From Scolanthus callimorphus (Eukaryota; Cnidaria; Anthozoa; Actiniaria; Edwardsiidae): 64,000 nt of DNA. Shown piece after piece: positions 45,974 to 56,456 of the stretch. The DNA is taken from the NCBI GenBank assembly GCA_033964015.1, contig CM066922.1, forward strand, positions 27,150,961 to 27,214,960, given 5' to 3'. The position numbers were made by a program, and so were the translations under genes. Below the pieces are notes generated by a model. That model saw nothing but the letters and a program-made list of their open reading frames with translations. It had not been told where the DNA came from and searched no databases. Every line of letters starts with the position of its first letter. Position 1 is the first letter of the stretch.

Positions 45974-46364
45974 TCCCCAATACGGGAGACTCCAATATTT
46001 TTTTGTCGGGGATGATCGTTGGAAATTTTCAGTTTCACCCCTAAAAGATACCAAACATGGCGGGCCATGGCGTGGCTAAAAAAATATTTTACCCTAAAAG
46101 ATGAGGTCTTATGTACCAAGTAGGCGCGAAGGACACAGGTAACAGGTGAAAGATACCCATCAAGAAATTCCCGTGTTTGTTTCTAAATTATCGTCTTCTC
46201 GAGAAAAAACAATTTGGACACAGTTTCGGCCCTAAAAGATACCAATCTCCCTAAAATTTATTGAAGATCACAATCACCCCTAAAAGAGACCAAAACATCG
46301 TATTTTTAACCCCTAAAAGATACGCAATCATCCCGACAAAAAAATATTGGAGTCCCCCCTCGGG
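45974..46364. mobile_element. C/G-ended MITE, copy with 8-bp duplication
   Basis: 391 bp between AGCAATGC at 45966-45973 and 46365-46372. Ends ACTCCAATATTTTTTTGTCG and its complement; interior CCCCTAAAAGATACCAAACA repeats in several orientations. Confidence 0.88.
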
Positions 46365-46667
46365 AGCAATGCATACGGTGGTGTGAGTGACATGTTGCTT
46401 CGTAGGAAATGTTTTGGGCATTACTGCCCTATACAGTGTTGTAATTTTCTAACGATCCTTCCACCCACCCAAAACGATGGGCATGACCATCACACATCTA
46501 CATTTTGATGACGTGTCACAATGATAGTGCGGAAAGGATCTGGTTTTGTTTGAAGAAAAGAGAGTGGTATAAAGTTTCTTACAGTATCGAGATGGGAAGA
46601 ATGAACGGAATGGTATCATATTTTGTCATCAAATACCACAGGGGGCCCAGGCAATGAAGAAAGCCAG

Positions 46668-47031
46668 GGGGACTCCCTTATTTGGGGGGCGGGGGTGCTC
46701 GTCGGGAACTTTCGATTTTACCCCTAAAGGTAACAAACATGGCGTCGCTTAGTTGGTTTTGACCCCTAAAAGGTACCAACAAGACGTATTTCCCTCGTGA
46801 TTTTCTCGCGTATTTTTTTACGAGGGAAAATACGTCGAAATTGGCTACCAACAAGTGTGATTTGCTTGATTTACTAGAGCGGACGTCTAACAGGTACCTA
46901 TCTGGAAGAAATAGCAAGTTTTCGATTTTTACCCCCTAAAAGGTACGATGAGCACTCCCGCCCAATGAAAATAGGGGAGTCCCCCCCCCCCCCCCCGGGG
47001 GGGGGGGGGGGGGGGGGGGGAGAGGGGAGAG
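46668..47031. mobile_element. C/G-ended MITE, copy with C/G homopolymer end
   Basis: Left end GGGGGACTCCCTTATTTGGG, GGTGCTCGTCGGGAAC; right end GAGCACTCCCGCCC, AGGGGAGT and then a C-run followed by a G-run (46980-47020). The pure C-then-G block is an extreme palindrome and may be an expansion or assembly error. Target duplication not readable. Confidence 0.75.
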
Positions 47032-47859
47032 AAAAATATGGTTGGTATTTACTTACTTGCCGTCGATCAGCCATCTATGTGGCTTAAGGAGGGCTAATTC
47101 TACATATTATCATTGCCGTAAAAGACAATAATATCATATTCAATCTTAGAGTGTTGTCTTTAGTAGTATTACTCAAGTGAATACAAGATACTTACTGAAG
47201 AATTTCGCGCGCGCTCGAGTTTTCTTATGATCGTGAAAAAGTCCAACGAAACTCACTTGAGCAATATTGTACTAAAACAATTAGCTCAAGCTCGCCGATA
47301 ATCACGTCGCCATCAACGACTAATTGTTAAATAGTAGTCGTTTGTGGCGTTTGCTACGAGATTTGGGGATTATTATCATCGTGAAAGAAATAAAATATGT
47401 GAAACTGTCTTGAAAGAAAATGAGGGTGTAGGGCGTTTTATCTCAAAAACGTCGATCGCGACCACGCCTGTCAATCAAAACTTTTCCTGTAACAAGTAAA
47501 CATGTAACTTGACCCTTTCACTGGACGGCATTGCCCGTCGACTTGATACGCTCCTTGTCAATTCTGTGGAACAAACTCCGCTTTTATATGGCTTATGGCT
47601 AACGCAAATCAAAAATTCGATATTCGATCTCATGGTGAAATAAGGGCATTTCCCTTGAAGCTTTCGCACGCAAAGAGAAAAAACAGAAATACATCATATG
47701 CCCGACCCCAGCCCCTCGAAAATTCCTGGATCCGTCACGCAACGTCCCGAGGTCACGTCCTCGCCTGTCAACATTTGAACGCTAAAACTGGAACATCTCC
47801 GCATTTCTATGGCTTATAGCTACGCAAATCCAAAATAGCTGCCTGCAACTTTAGATCTG

Positions 47860-48202
47860 GGGCGCTTTCCATTTAGCAAAAAATCCCGGTTTGAATTCCC
47901 AGTAGTTCTCTGAGTCAAATGGAAAGGTCTCAATCCGGCAATTCACGAGAACAGCCACGATTGGACGAAAGTCCGAGAACGTTCTGCACCGCTTTCCATT
48001 TGACCCGGAATTTCCGGGAATTTCGGTCAGAAATCAAATGGAAAGGGACAAATTCCCGGAAATTCCGAGTTCTCCGAAAATTCCCACGTTTGGGGTAAGC
48101 TCAAGAGGTTGTCCGAAAATTTCGAAATTTTTTCCCGGGTTGGCGCTTTCCATTTGACTTCTAACCGAAAATTCCGGGATTTTGGTCAAATGGAAAGCGC
48201 CC
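47860..48202. mobile_element. 343-bp element in right arm, CTG duplication
   Basis: Ends GGGCGCTTTCCATTTGAC-like, inverted; interior repeats GGAATTTCCGGGAATT and CATTTGAC blocks. CTG at 47857-47859 and 48203-48205. The left arm has the empty site (complement of CACCAGATCAAAAG at 42868). Confidence 0.82.
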
Positions 48203-49127
48203 CTGGTGAAATAAGGACATTTTCCTTGAAGCAAGATGGATAACATTGCTCAGAATCGAAATATCTTGAAGCGCATAATCATCGCACCGTGATCGAAGTG
48301 CAAATAGACACAATGGCGCTGCAGAAACTACATGGAAAATACGTTCGGAAGCCAAAACTAGGACGCTAACTATCGAGGTAAGACAGAGAAGTGCTCGGTT
48401 GCATTATTTTCACGAATCAAGTGTATTTTCTCTCAGTATTTGCATTATGTTCGCGTTGTGTTTACATGTTTGTTGACACATTCAAATTGTGATACTCCGA
48501 TTTTGGAAGGTTTGGTTCTTGGCGTTGACAAATAGCCTGGCAATAATTTTTATATTACGGTTGAGAACAATATGTCTACTTATGAGAAAAATTATTTGGG
48601 TTGATTTGGGACACTACCGGGACTGGATATTCCCTCTGAAAATGACCGCCAGATCGCCGATTTCGAGCGAGCAAAATTTTGATCAGTTTTAGCGGCTTCC
48701 CGTGCCAAAATTATCGAACGCAAAAGATAATATTTAGCCTTAAATTACTTCTTAGGACAAACAAAAGACATTTCTGAACCGATTTTCGGGTTTGGGGCTG
48801 GCGCGAAGTGGATATGACAGTGTTTGTAAGTTTAGGTATTTCGGCTGAAAATTGTGCGTTTTGTCCATTCGCGGGGTGCTGTCAGAAAATCGTAATTTCA
48901 AGAGTTAAAATTAATAACTGAAGAACAAAATCCCATCACATTTCTTTTGGTATATTAGGTTATCTTTGGACCAAATTTGAAGGATTTCGATTTTTCATCA
49001 TGTGCCACATATTTCCAATTTCGCTCGGTATTAGTGGACATTTCCTCTTAAGAGTCTCTTGTTTCTTGTTTTCAACAAAATTGCCTTTAATTAATATGTT
49101 GTTGTGAATGTAATTCGCCTGTTACGG

Positions 49128-49245
49128 CACGAAATGTAATAACTCGCACAAAATGTAATACTAACACAAAATGTAATAACTTTTGCCACAAAATGCAATA
49201 ACACGCGTAACACAAAATGTAATAACTTTTGCCACAAAATATAAT
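49128..49245. repeat. Short tandem repeat CACAAAATGTAATAAC
   Basis: Six spaced copies of a 16-bp motif (one variant ends ATAC), some separated by TTTTGC. Just outside the TTAA-bounded element. Confidence 0.8.
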
Positions 49246-49450
49246 ACCTTATTTATTAGTAAAATTTTACAAAAAGGTTTAGTAAGAGAAACGTTCGGGA
49301 GGTGTGTACAGTCGCAATTTGTAATGCAGTTTCCATGACTTTTCATATATATCTGACAAATTTGCTTTGTCAGGCGGATCTGACACGGAGCGTTGGTTGT
49401 TTGCTTTTTTTCAACCAGCTTTAATTTCTCAGATTTACCCGTCGACGAAA

Positions 49451-49617
49451 TTCGTTATGTTGTGCCCATTTCAGATCACGTGGCATTCATTTGAATAATA
49501 TCTCTCTTTTTGGGCTTCTTGCATATTCTTATAATCGGTGCGTAGCAGAAAAAAAAAAACGAACAAAGAATACTCGGTGGAATGCCACGTGATCTGAAAT
49601 GGGACAACTTTACGCCC
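49451..49617. mobile_element. GATCACGTGG MITE, independent copy 3
   Basis: CCCATTTCAGATCACGTGGC at 49468 and its complement at 49583, with the right end GGGCGTAAAGTTG inverted. The loop differs from the copies at 29.2 and 35.2 kb. Left terminus is degraded. Confidence 0.75.
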
Positions 49618-49699
49618 AAACGAAAGAAGTCTCTATTGATCGAGACAGAGAACCCAGAACTTTTTGCTCCATTTGTCAGAAATATACTGACTATTCTCA

Positions 49700-50750
49700 C
49701 GGGTCCTCGTTAGTGTGAACATACTCATTAGTAATCACTTGTCGGCTCTACTCGCTTCGGCCGGTCGCTTCATTGTCCAGCTCCACCATTCTACAGCGCC
49801 AAGTACAATCTGGGACAATAAAATTCGCCTTCTTCGCGGCTCCATTCGTTTCTACGTCTGCGCTCCTTAACTGTGTCTGGCTGCTGGTTTGAGTTTCGGA
49901 ATAGTGGCGATTTGGGGCTGCCTAAGGAGTTATCTAGTCGACCTACACTCGGTGCAGTTCAACTGGGTTTATCCGAGCTCCTTACTTTTCATCAGAAGTT
50001 CGCCTTTCATTTATGCTGTTACTAAAGGTTTGTGGTATATGCTTTTCTGTAAACATGCGGCGGAATGTCATAGTCGCGCTATTTATTTAGTTCCCAGATT
50101 TCGGTTCGGTGCTCTTCTGCTGTAAGGGTTACGAAGTTCGTTTGGCGTGGACCCTGGTGTAGCCGTAGGAAGGGGTTAAGACCATAAAAGAAACAGGAAA
50201 GGAATAAAGTAGGAGAGCAGCATAATGGGCCGAGTATCGACATAAGTTAAGCTCTAGCTTGTAGTCAAAATAGGAATTGCTACTTCATGGAATGCGTGGT
50301 ATCTGCGTTGCATCAGCGCTCGCGAGTGTTTCTTTTCATTCTCGGTGCTTGGGCAGTTTTCGCGGTCAGTTGGTTTAGTTCGCATGTATTAACAGCGGTT
50401 TAAGTTTGGCTTTTCTCATTCTCGTTTGGGTTTGCTCTCATTTACTCTCGTTGTTTAGTTATTAGTTTCGCTTGTTTTAGCGGCGCTTTAGGTCTTGCTT
50501 TCACCGCTTCTGGCGTTTAGGCAATTCGGCGTTTAGCTTGTTGGATTTCATGTTTTCGATTTTATCTCTTTGCTTTTCTTGCCGCTCTAACTATTCCGTC
50601 GGTTAATTTTCTGTCACTTTTTGCTTTAATTTTGTCTTTTGCCGCTATGCATCTAGTCTGTTTCGCACGCATGACTTTGTCGTCACGCCTATTCGGATTG
50701 TCCTTTTGTCATATTTGTGTCCTTTGTTAAGCGTAGTTTCTTATTATCAT
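49700..50750. other. Pyrimidine-rich interval, no supported gene
   Basis: The plus strand from 50380 to 50740 is rich in T and C with many TTTAG and TTCTC words. The only frame of note (49889-50125) is short and unrecognised. I see no splice-supported gene or RNA. Confidence 0.4.
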
Positions 50751-51405
50751 AGCGGAGCTCCCGCGAGCGGAGCACCATAGATAAGAGAAAAACGTATACA
50801 GTAGCCCATGGAGTTCATTTTGAACGTCACGGACATTATGGTCCATTTTAATGACGTCATTGATGACGTAAGGGCACGTGACTTTGGTGTAAAGTTCCTC
50901 TTATGGTCTTTGAAAGTTTGTCCAAGTTTGGCTTCTATAGAAGCTTCCCTTCGGGAGATATGATGTTTTCTTTATTTTTCTGGTATTAAACCTATAGTGT
51001 CCGTCCGTACGTCCGTCCGTGTACACATGGGAACCCTGTGGTATACAAAGAAAAAAATATTTCTCCTCAAGGCAACATGCTAAGACAACCATACTTGGGA
51101 TATTTTGTTTATGCTACAAGGGGGGTGCTGTAGCACGGTCACGTGATGTGACGTCATCGATGACGGCTGATTACGGCTGCGCCCGCGATCTCTTACCACA
51201 GAAAACCCATGAAACCCGGAATGATGATTGAGACATTCATTTCTCGTGGGAAGGGAAGACTCCAAATGAACTAAACTTGGGTAGTGTTGTCTAGGTCACC
51301 AGAGGAGTGAAATCTAGTGGTCACGTGATGTGACGTCATCAATGACGTCATCTATGCTTGAAAAATTAATAGCGGAACTCTGGTGGAGCCCCATAGGCTA
51401 ATGTG
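50751..51405 (-). repeat. Reverse copy of satellite-carrying element with GC terminus B3
   Basis: Starts AGCGGAGCTCCCGCGAGCGG (50751-50770) and AGCACCATAG, the reverse of the terminus at 1586-1643. Then an inverted satellite stub, (GTCC)n at 50999-51023, two satellite units with CACGTGATGTGACGTCATC (51141, 51325), and a second degenerate terminus (AGCGGAACTC at 51370, GGAGCCCCATAGG at 51387). This gives the same order of parts as 1-1643 in mirror image. Confidence 0.65.
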
Positions 51406-52015
51406 TGGTATTAAAACAAAATGAAATAAAATGAAACAAAAATGAAATAAAAGTAACCCATCGAGCACCTTTCGCGTGGTTATAATTTTCGATGGACAGC
51501 CGCTGGTCTAAGTATCGCGGACATGGTCTGCGTGTGTACCCAGGCCAGGTTCCTCAGCCTGCCCCATTGCCAACACACAGCCAGGAGATCTGTCGGAGCG
51601 AAAATTATTCAAGTTCTCATGGCAAAGTCAAATGTAAATCGACTTTTCTGCCAAAATAGCAATCGCTAGTATATATTTTACATGTCAGCGACGTTTTTGA
51701 TCGTGATTGTTGGCAGAGTGGAATGAAATTGAAGTGTAGACTGTGAAGTAATCGATGAGTAAATCAACAACTTCACATGTTAAATCACGCTATGAACGGC
51801 TTTTGATTGCAAAGAGAAGAACAAGAATTGCACAGGATTGTTTCAACTAAAGCACGGAGGGGATTAAGTTGTCCAAAACAAGGATTTAACTCAACAATCG
51901 ACTCTTTAACTTCACGCGTGCTCGACGAGAAAAACATTTCACTCGATAAGAGGGAACTTTGTGCATGCTGATTCCCGGGATAAACATTAGATGGGAAAAG
52001 GCCATAGAACTTTAA

Positions 52016-52441
52016 GGCGATGTACACGGGATAACTCGCAACAAAAACTTTCCGCGCAACATTGTTGCGCGAAAAGTTCCTGACGTCGAGTCATTCGGCA
52101 ACGGGCATGTTACACGAGAAAACTTTTAGCGCAACAACATCTGATACACGACCGTTAAAACAACTTTTAGCTCGAGCTGATGACGAATTTCATTATTGCC
52201 TCGCTTCCAGACAAAAATGTTGCGCGGAAAGTTGTTGGACACATGTACACGAGACAACATTCAGATATTCGTCATTTTGTGTTGCAAGTTTTTGAAGCCA
52301 AGTCAAAAACTCGCAACATGTTGCCGAGTGAAATGTTGCGCGGAAAGTTGTCTTGTGCCACATGTTACACGGTAAAAACTTTTCGAGCAACAATGTTGCG
52401 AGGAAAGTTTTTGTTGCAAGTTGTCCCGTGTAACACCACCT
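52016..52441. mobile_element. Harbinger-type MITE, TTA duplication, second family member
   Basis: 426 bp between TTA at 52013-52015 and 52442-52444. Inverted ends of about 57 bp include TACACGGGA, CAACAAAAACTTTCC and GCAACATTGTTGC. The interior has further TTGCGCGGAAAGTTG copies. It shares the GCAACATTGTTGCGCG core motif with the element at 801-1222 although the outermost bases differ. Confidence 0.82.
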
Positions 52442-52886
52442 TTATGGAACTTTATGCCACCCGAAATCCTTTACAGGCGTTTAGCAAGGAAGGAAACTGA
52501 AGAAGAAATTGAAGCAGGTAAAGCTGTTGTTTAAAATGAGACCTTTTCCATTCAAGACGAAAACCAGAGAAACAATTTACTTATTGGCTGAATTTATGAA
52601 ACACGAATGCTAAATTATTTACTACTTAAATTAGCGTATATTTTAGTTCTGAATTTTTAAATAGTACCAAAGCTTGAGTATTGGAACTAAAAATAGATGT
52701 CTGGTGTGAGGAAAAGGTGTTGGTTTTAAGGGTGATTCGTGATGTTCTTCAAGCTGAAGCCATTTTAATCGATTACACACAAACATATCCAATAGAGACT
52801 CCACAATAAACTATGTAAAATCTATCCTAAATAGCCCATTGTTAGACTCCTCTCATCTAGCTCTCTGGTTAGACACTGCTATAATC

Positions 52887-53628
52887 GGCAGGTCCAAAAT
52901 GCAGACTGAAAAATGCATACCGGAAAATGCATACCAGGTCTCTTGTCTCTGAAAACACAAAATAACAGTTTTATTTCATCGTTTGACGGTATGGCTAGCA
53001 CATAAATTATATTACAACACTGCCAATCTGCCTTAAAAGGCAGAAATATGCAATTAAATAATTTTGAACTGTCAGGATGCTTCAAGGATGCCGTTATACT
53101 ATAACGGTTGTTTTATCTTTTACATCTCAAGACTCTCAAGGGGGTTTCATTTTCATCTCCGGCAAATTTCAGGAATTTCCATAGAAAAGAAACGACTTGA
53201 TGCTTTTAGCGCTATTTAGCTTACATTGGCCTTCGCAGCAGAGCTGAGCAGCGAGCTGTCAAAACATAAGCCGGCGGCTACTTTTTGCCCAATGTGAGAG
53301 ACGTTCGAACCACATAAGCCTGAAGCTCACCTCAGTCATTGTTTGCTAAAATAAAATAAAACTGGAATCCTTGAGTCTGAGTCAGAATTGGCTTGGCGAG
53401 GAAACTAAACTTGTTGCTTTGAAGCTACGAAATTGCATGTCGGTTTTTCTTTGCAGCCTCTGATACTCTTTTTGAACAGCCGTCTACTTCAAAACATTAG
53501 ATCGGGATATGAAAATCTATCGAGGATGTAAAAATCTATCGTGCCTTGTCGGGCCAGTGACAATCTATTTGCATTTTCCGGTCTGCATTTTCCGGTCTGC
53601 ATTTTCTGGTATGCATTTTGGACCTGCC
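52887..53628. mobile_element. Inverted-repeat element, 10-11-bp duplication
   Basis: 742 bp. Ends GGCAGGTCCAAAATGCA and the complement; subterminal GGAAAATGCATACC repeats. ACTGCTATAAT is duplicated at 52875-52885 and 53629-53639. Duplication length fits Mutator-like elements. Interior has no recognised protein. Confidence 0.82.
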
Positions 53629-53647
53629 ACTGCTATAATTCATGGGG

Positions 53648-54290
53648 AAAATAACATTCGGGAAAATAACAACAACAAGAACATTCGCCATATTTTGATT
53701 TCAGTAACTATTCTATCCTCTCTCTTTGTCATTCGGGCCGCTCGCCGTGATTTAGGAAACTTTTGGCACATTATTGGAGAAAAATTATTTGGGGTCTTCG
53801 TTTTTCCCATCGGAAAAACGAAGATCCTCGTATATTTCTTTACTAAGCGTGATTTGACTTCAGTATTAAATATTCTATCCTCTCTCTTCGTCATTCGGGC
53901 TGCTCGCCGTGATTTAGGAAGCTCTCTAGGGTGCTCGCCGTGATATTAGAAACCCTTGGCGCATTATTGGAGCAAAAATATTTTAGGGTCTTCGTTTTTC
54001 CCATCACGGCGAGCAGCCCGAATGACAAAGAGAGAGGATAGGATAGTTGCTGAAGTCAAAATCACGCTTAGTAAAGAAAATACACGAGGGTCTTCGTTTT
54101 TCCGATGGGAAAAAACGAAGACCCCAAAATAATTTTTCTCCAATAATGCGCCAAGGGTTTCTTAAATCACAGCGAGCACCCTAGAGTTTCCTAAATCACG
54201 GCAAGCAGCCCGAATGACAAAGAGAGAGGATAGAATAGTTACTGAAATCAAAATATGGCGAATGTTCTTGTTGTTGTTATTTTCCCGCCT
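53648..54290. mobile_element. Large foldback palindrome
   Basis: GGGAAAATAACAACAACAAG and CTATCCTCTCTCTTTGTCAT are repeated inverted at 54200-54290. Internally several direct and inverted copies of a GCTCGCCGTGATTTAGGAA block, and the hairpin half GGGTCTTCGTTTTTCC with its complement. More copies of that half-hairpin continue at 54475-54640 outside the palindrome. Confidence 0.75.
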
Positions 54291-54699
54291 CTTTTCGACT
54301 CCCTGTGGAAATAAAACCGCTGTTCATTGATTGCGGGCCCAGTAATAACAGCGATCGAAAAATAGAGCCAACCGATCGTCAAATTACTCGATTTGCACGA
54401 TAGAAAAGCAAGCAAAATGCTGTTAATACAGTCAATCCGATGACCTGAGCGTGAGTACAGTCATTATTTTCATGGGGTCTTCGTTTTTTTTTCATGGGGT
54501 CTTCGAAGAGGGGGTCTTCGTTTTTCCCGTTGGAAAAACGAAGATCCCAAGTTAGCTCGTCCATGTTTGCTAAAGAGCAGAGGGCAGGAACACGAGTACA
54601 GTCACATTTCATGGGGGTCTTCGTTTTTCCTATTTTTTGGAAACCACCCATTTTAAGAAACAGGTGAGCTAACAAGCGTTTTGCCCAATTGGTTTCATG

Positions 54700-56456
54700 A
54701 GGTTTTGAAAAAGCCTCAACAAGCATAAAAATTAACAAATGAACTTATCCTGTGCTTTTCATTATGTTTTCAAAGCTTATATGCAGCCTTTAAATCATTG
54801 GTGGAAAATACTCATTAGCCCACTTGATTTCTCTAAATTCAGCCTTACTGCATGTGCTCATGATCTAATTTTTGCATCTTATTGATATTCAAAGCATATT
54901 ATTCTCTAGCTCTGCCAAGTAGCCTGATTCTTTGTTCCTTCTGCAAATGATGTCACAGAAATAATCGCCTATTGGTTCCTGTGATTCACACTTCCCATGC
55001 GCTTCAGGGGAGGGGCATGCCCTTATATTGGTATTCTTTTTTTACGTTTACCTGCTGATTGATGCTATTTGATCTACCTTCCTTGTAATTTTGGATTTGA
55101 ACCACACTCACTGGAATTACAGTGAATTCTCTATGACCAGCTTGGCTTTCGTGTTAAGGATGTTATGTGACACAAGTTTTTTTTATTCAAGACAAGAAGA
55201 CCAGCATAAAATTTATGTGTCTCTTGGCTGAATTGAATTGAATTAAAATTAAATGCTTTATTTTATGCGTTATAAGGCAACGTTTTATTTTAGGGATGGG
55301 GTGTGTCAATTTTCATTTTGCTGGCTGTCAATCTGCATTTCGCCGGCTGAGGTTCGTGAGGTTATGGACAGCTGCAAAACAAAGGGAGTTTCGACCCAGC
55401 GCAGAAGTCTCTTCCTCGCGAACCTCAGCCAGCGAAAAGAAGCCTCTGCTAGCAGGGAACACACAAATGTGTTGTATCTATGATCATATGCTTGATCATG
55501 ATTAACACATTTGTAAGGAAATTTGCTTGGGTAGCCTTGGTTTGAGAAGTCGCACAACAGGAATGCCAGAATAAGTAAAATAACTCATAATGTTAATAAG
55601 GCACCATTTAAAAAGCCTGCAGCCCCTGGGGTGAGCTCAGGGCCTGAAATACAGTAAAATTTTCCTGATCTTCCTTTCTTTTTTGGAGGAGATTCCAGAG
55701 TTGGTCACCCTTCCCTGGTATTTTCTGGAACCACACAATATCGAAGGAAGTTTTTTTTTAGGTAATCTCATTCAAAGGTCGAATCTGCCTCAGTACTTAG
55801 ACGAGCCTCAGGGGAATAAAACAAAGGATATAAATTATTCCTTTTTCGATGCTGATGTGAGGTATTTTGTTTTATTTTCCTGACTCTTGTACTGAAGTAG
55901 GAACTTAGTAATATGTATAGAATTTGGTCTATTGGTCCTGTTTTCAGGTTTTTGGAGGGGCATGATTGTTGGCTGACGCTCAAGCAATAAGCACTATTAA
56001 ATTAGGAAAGTTTACCAGAGTTGCATGTGGCACTTCATTTAGAGGGGAATTTCTCAAAAACACCTACACATCTCATCGTTTTCTTAAAGAGATTTTACAT
56101 GTAAATGTATTTTTAAGAACAACACTTTACTAACGTCTTATTCTCAATGCCATTATACTTATTTTATAAATAAAAAATAGAAAACAAAGGAAAGTGGGAC
56201 AAAAAGCTTGTGTCTATGTGTACTTGAAAATTTGTTTACCTGAGATAAACAAATGTAAAATAAAATTATGTTCAACCACTATAGTTTGGTGGGGTGTTAC
56301 AGAACGTGCAAATTAGATAACTGAGTGAAAATGTGGTAAAATTGTATGTACTAAAGGGTCACCTTTTCCAGTGATTGGCAAGATGGTCAGTGAAGTTGTG
56401 TGTATTATTGTCGCCGTGTGAGTTCCGCTTTTAGGCAGTGCCTAAATCTATATATT
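54700..56456 (+). repeat. Diverged long interspersed repeat ending in palindromic terminus A4
   Basis: A stretch at 55640-55770 (TTTCCTGATCTTCC, GGTATTTTCTGGAACCACAC) resembles 20260-20360, and the region ends AGTTCCGCT, TTTAGGCAGTGCCTAAA, TCTATATATTA (56421-56456). Other parts are not clearly alignable. 55343-55435 contains an inverted pair GGCTGAGGTTCG/CGAACCTCAGCC. No supported gene. Confidence 0.45.

Larger units (their letters stand above)
40540..49047. mobile_element. 8.5-kb inverted-repeat element flanked by TTAA
   Basis: Ends GAGGGAATGTCCACTAA (40540) and the inverse of GAGGAAATGTCCACTAA (ending 49047) are bordered by TTAA at 40536-40539 and 49048-49051. The arms match, in inverted orientation, over about 1.3 kb of shared sequence (left arm to ~43050, right arm from ~47665), for example TTTGCTCGCTCGAAATCGGC and CACTTCTCTGTCTTACCT in both. 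TTAA duplications are made by piggyBac- and Kolobok-type transposases. No transposase is recognised in the centre, which is filled by other insertions. The arms carry four younger insertions present in only one arm. Confidence 0.8.

Noticed and set aside
40540..49047. Inverted arms as an assembly inversion artefact
   Set aside because: Arms have diverged by point changes and carry different insertions with proper target duplications, which an artefact would not show.
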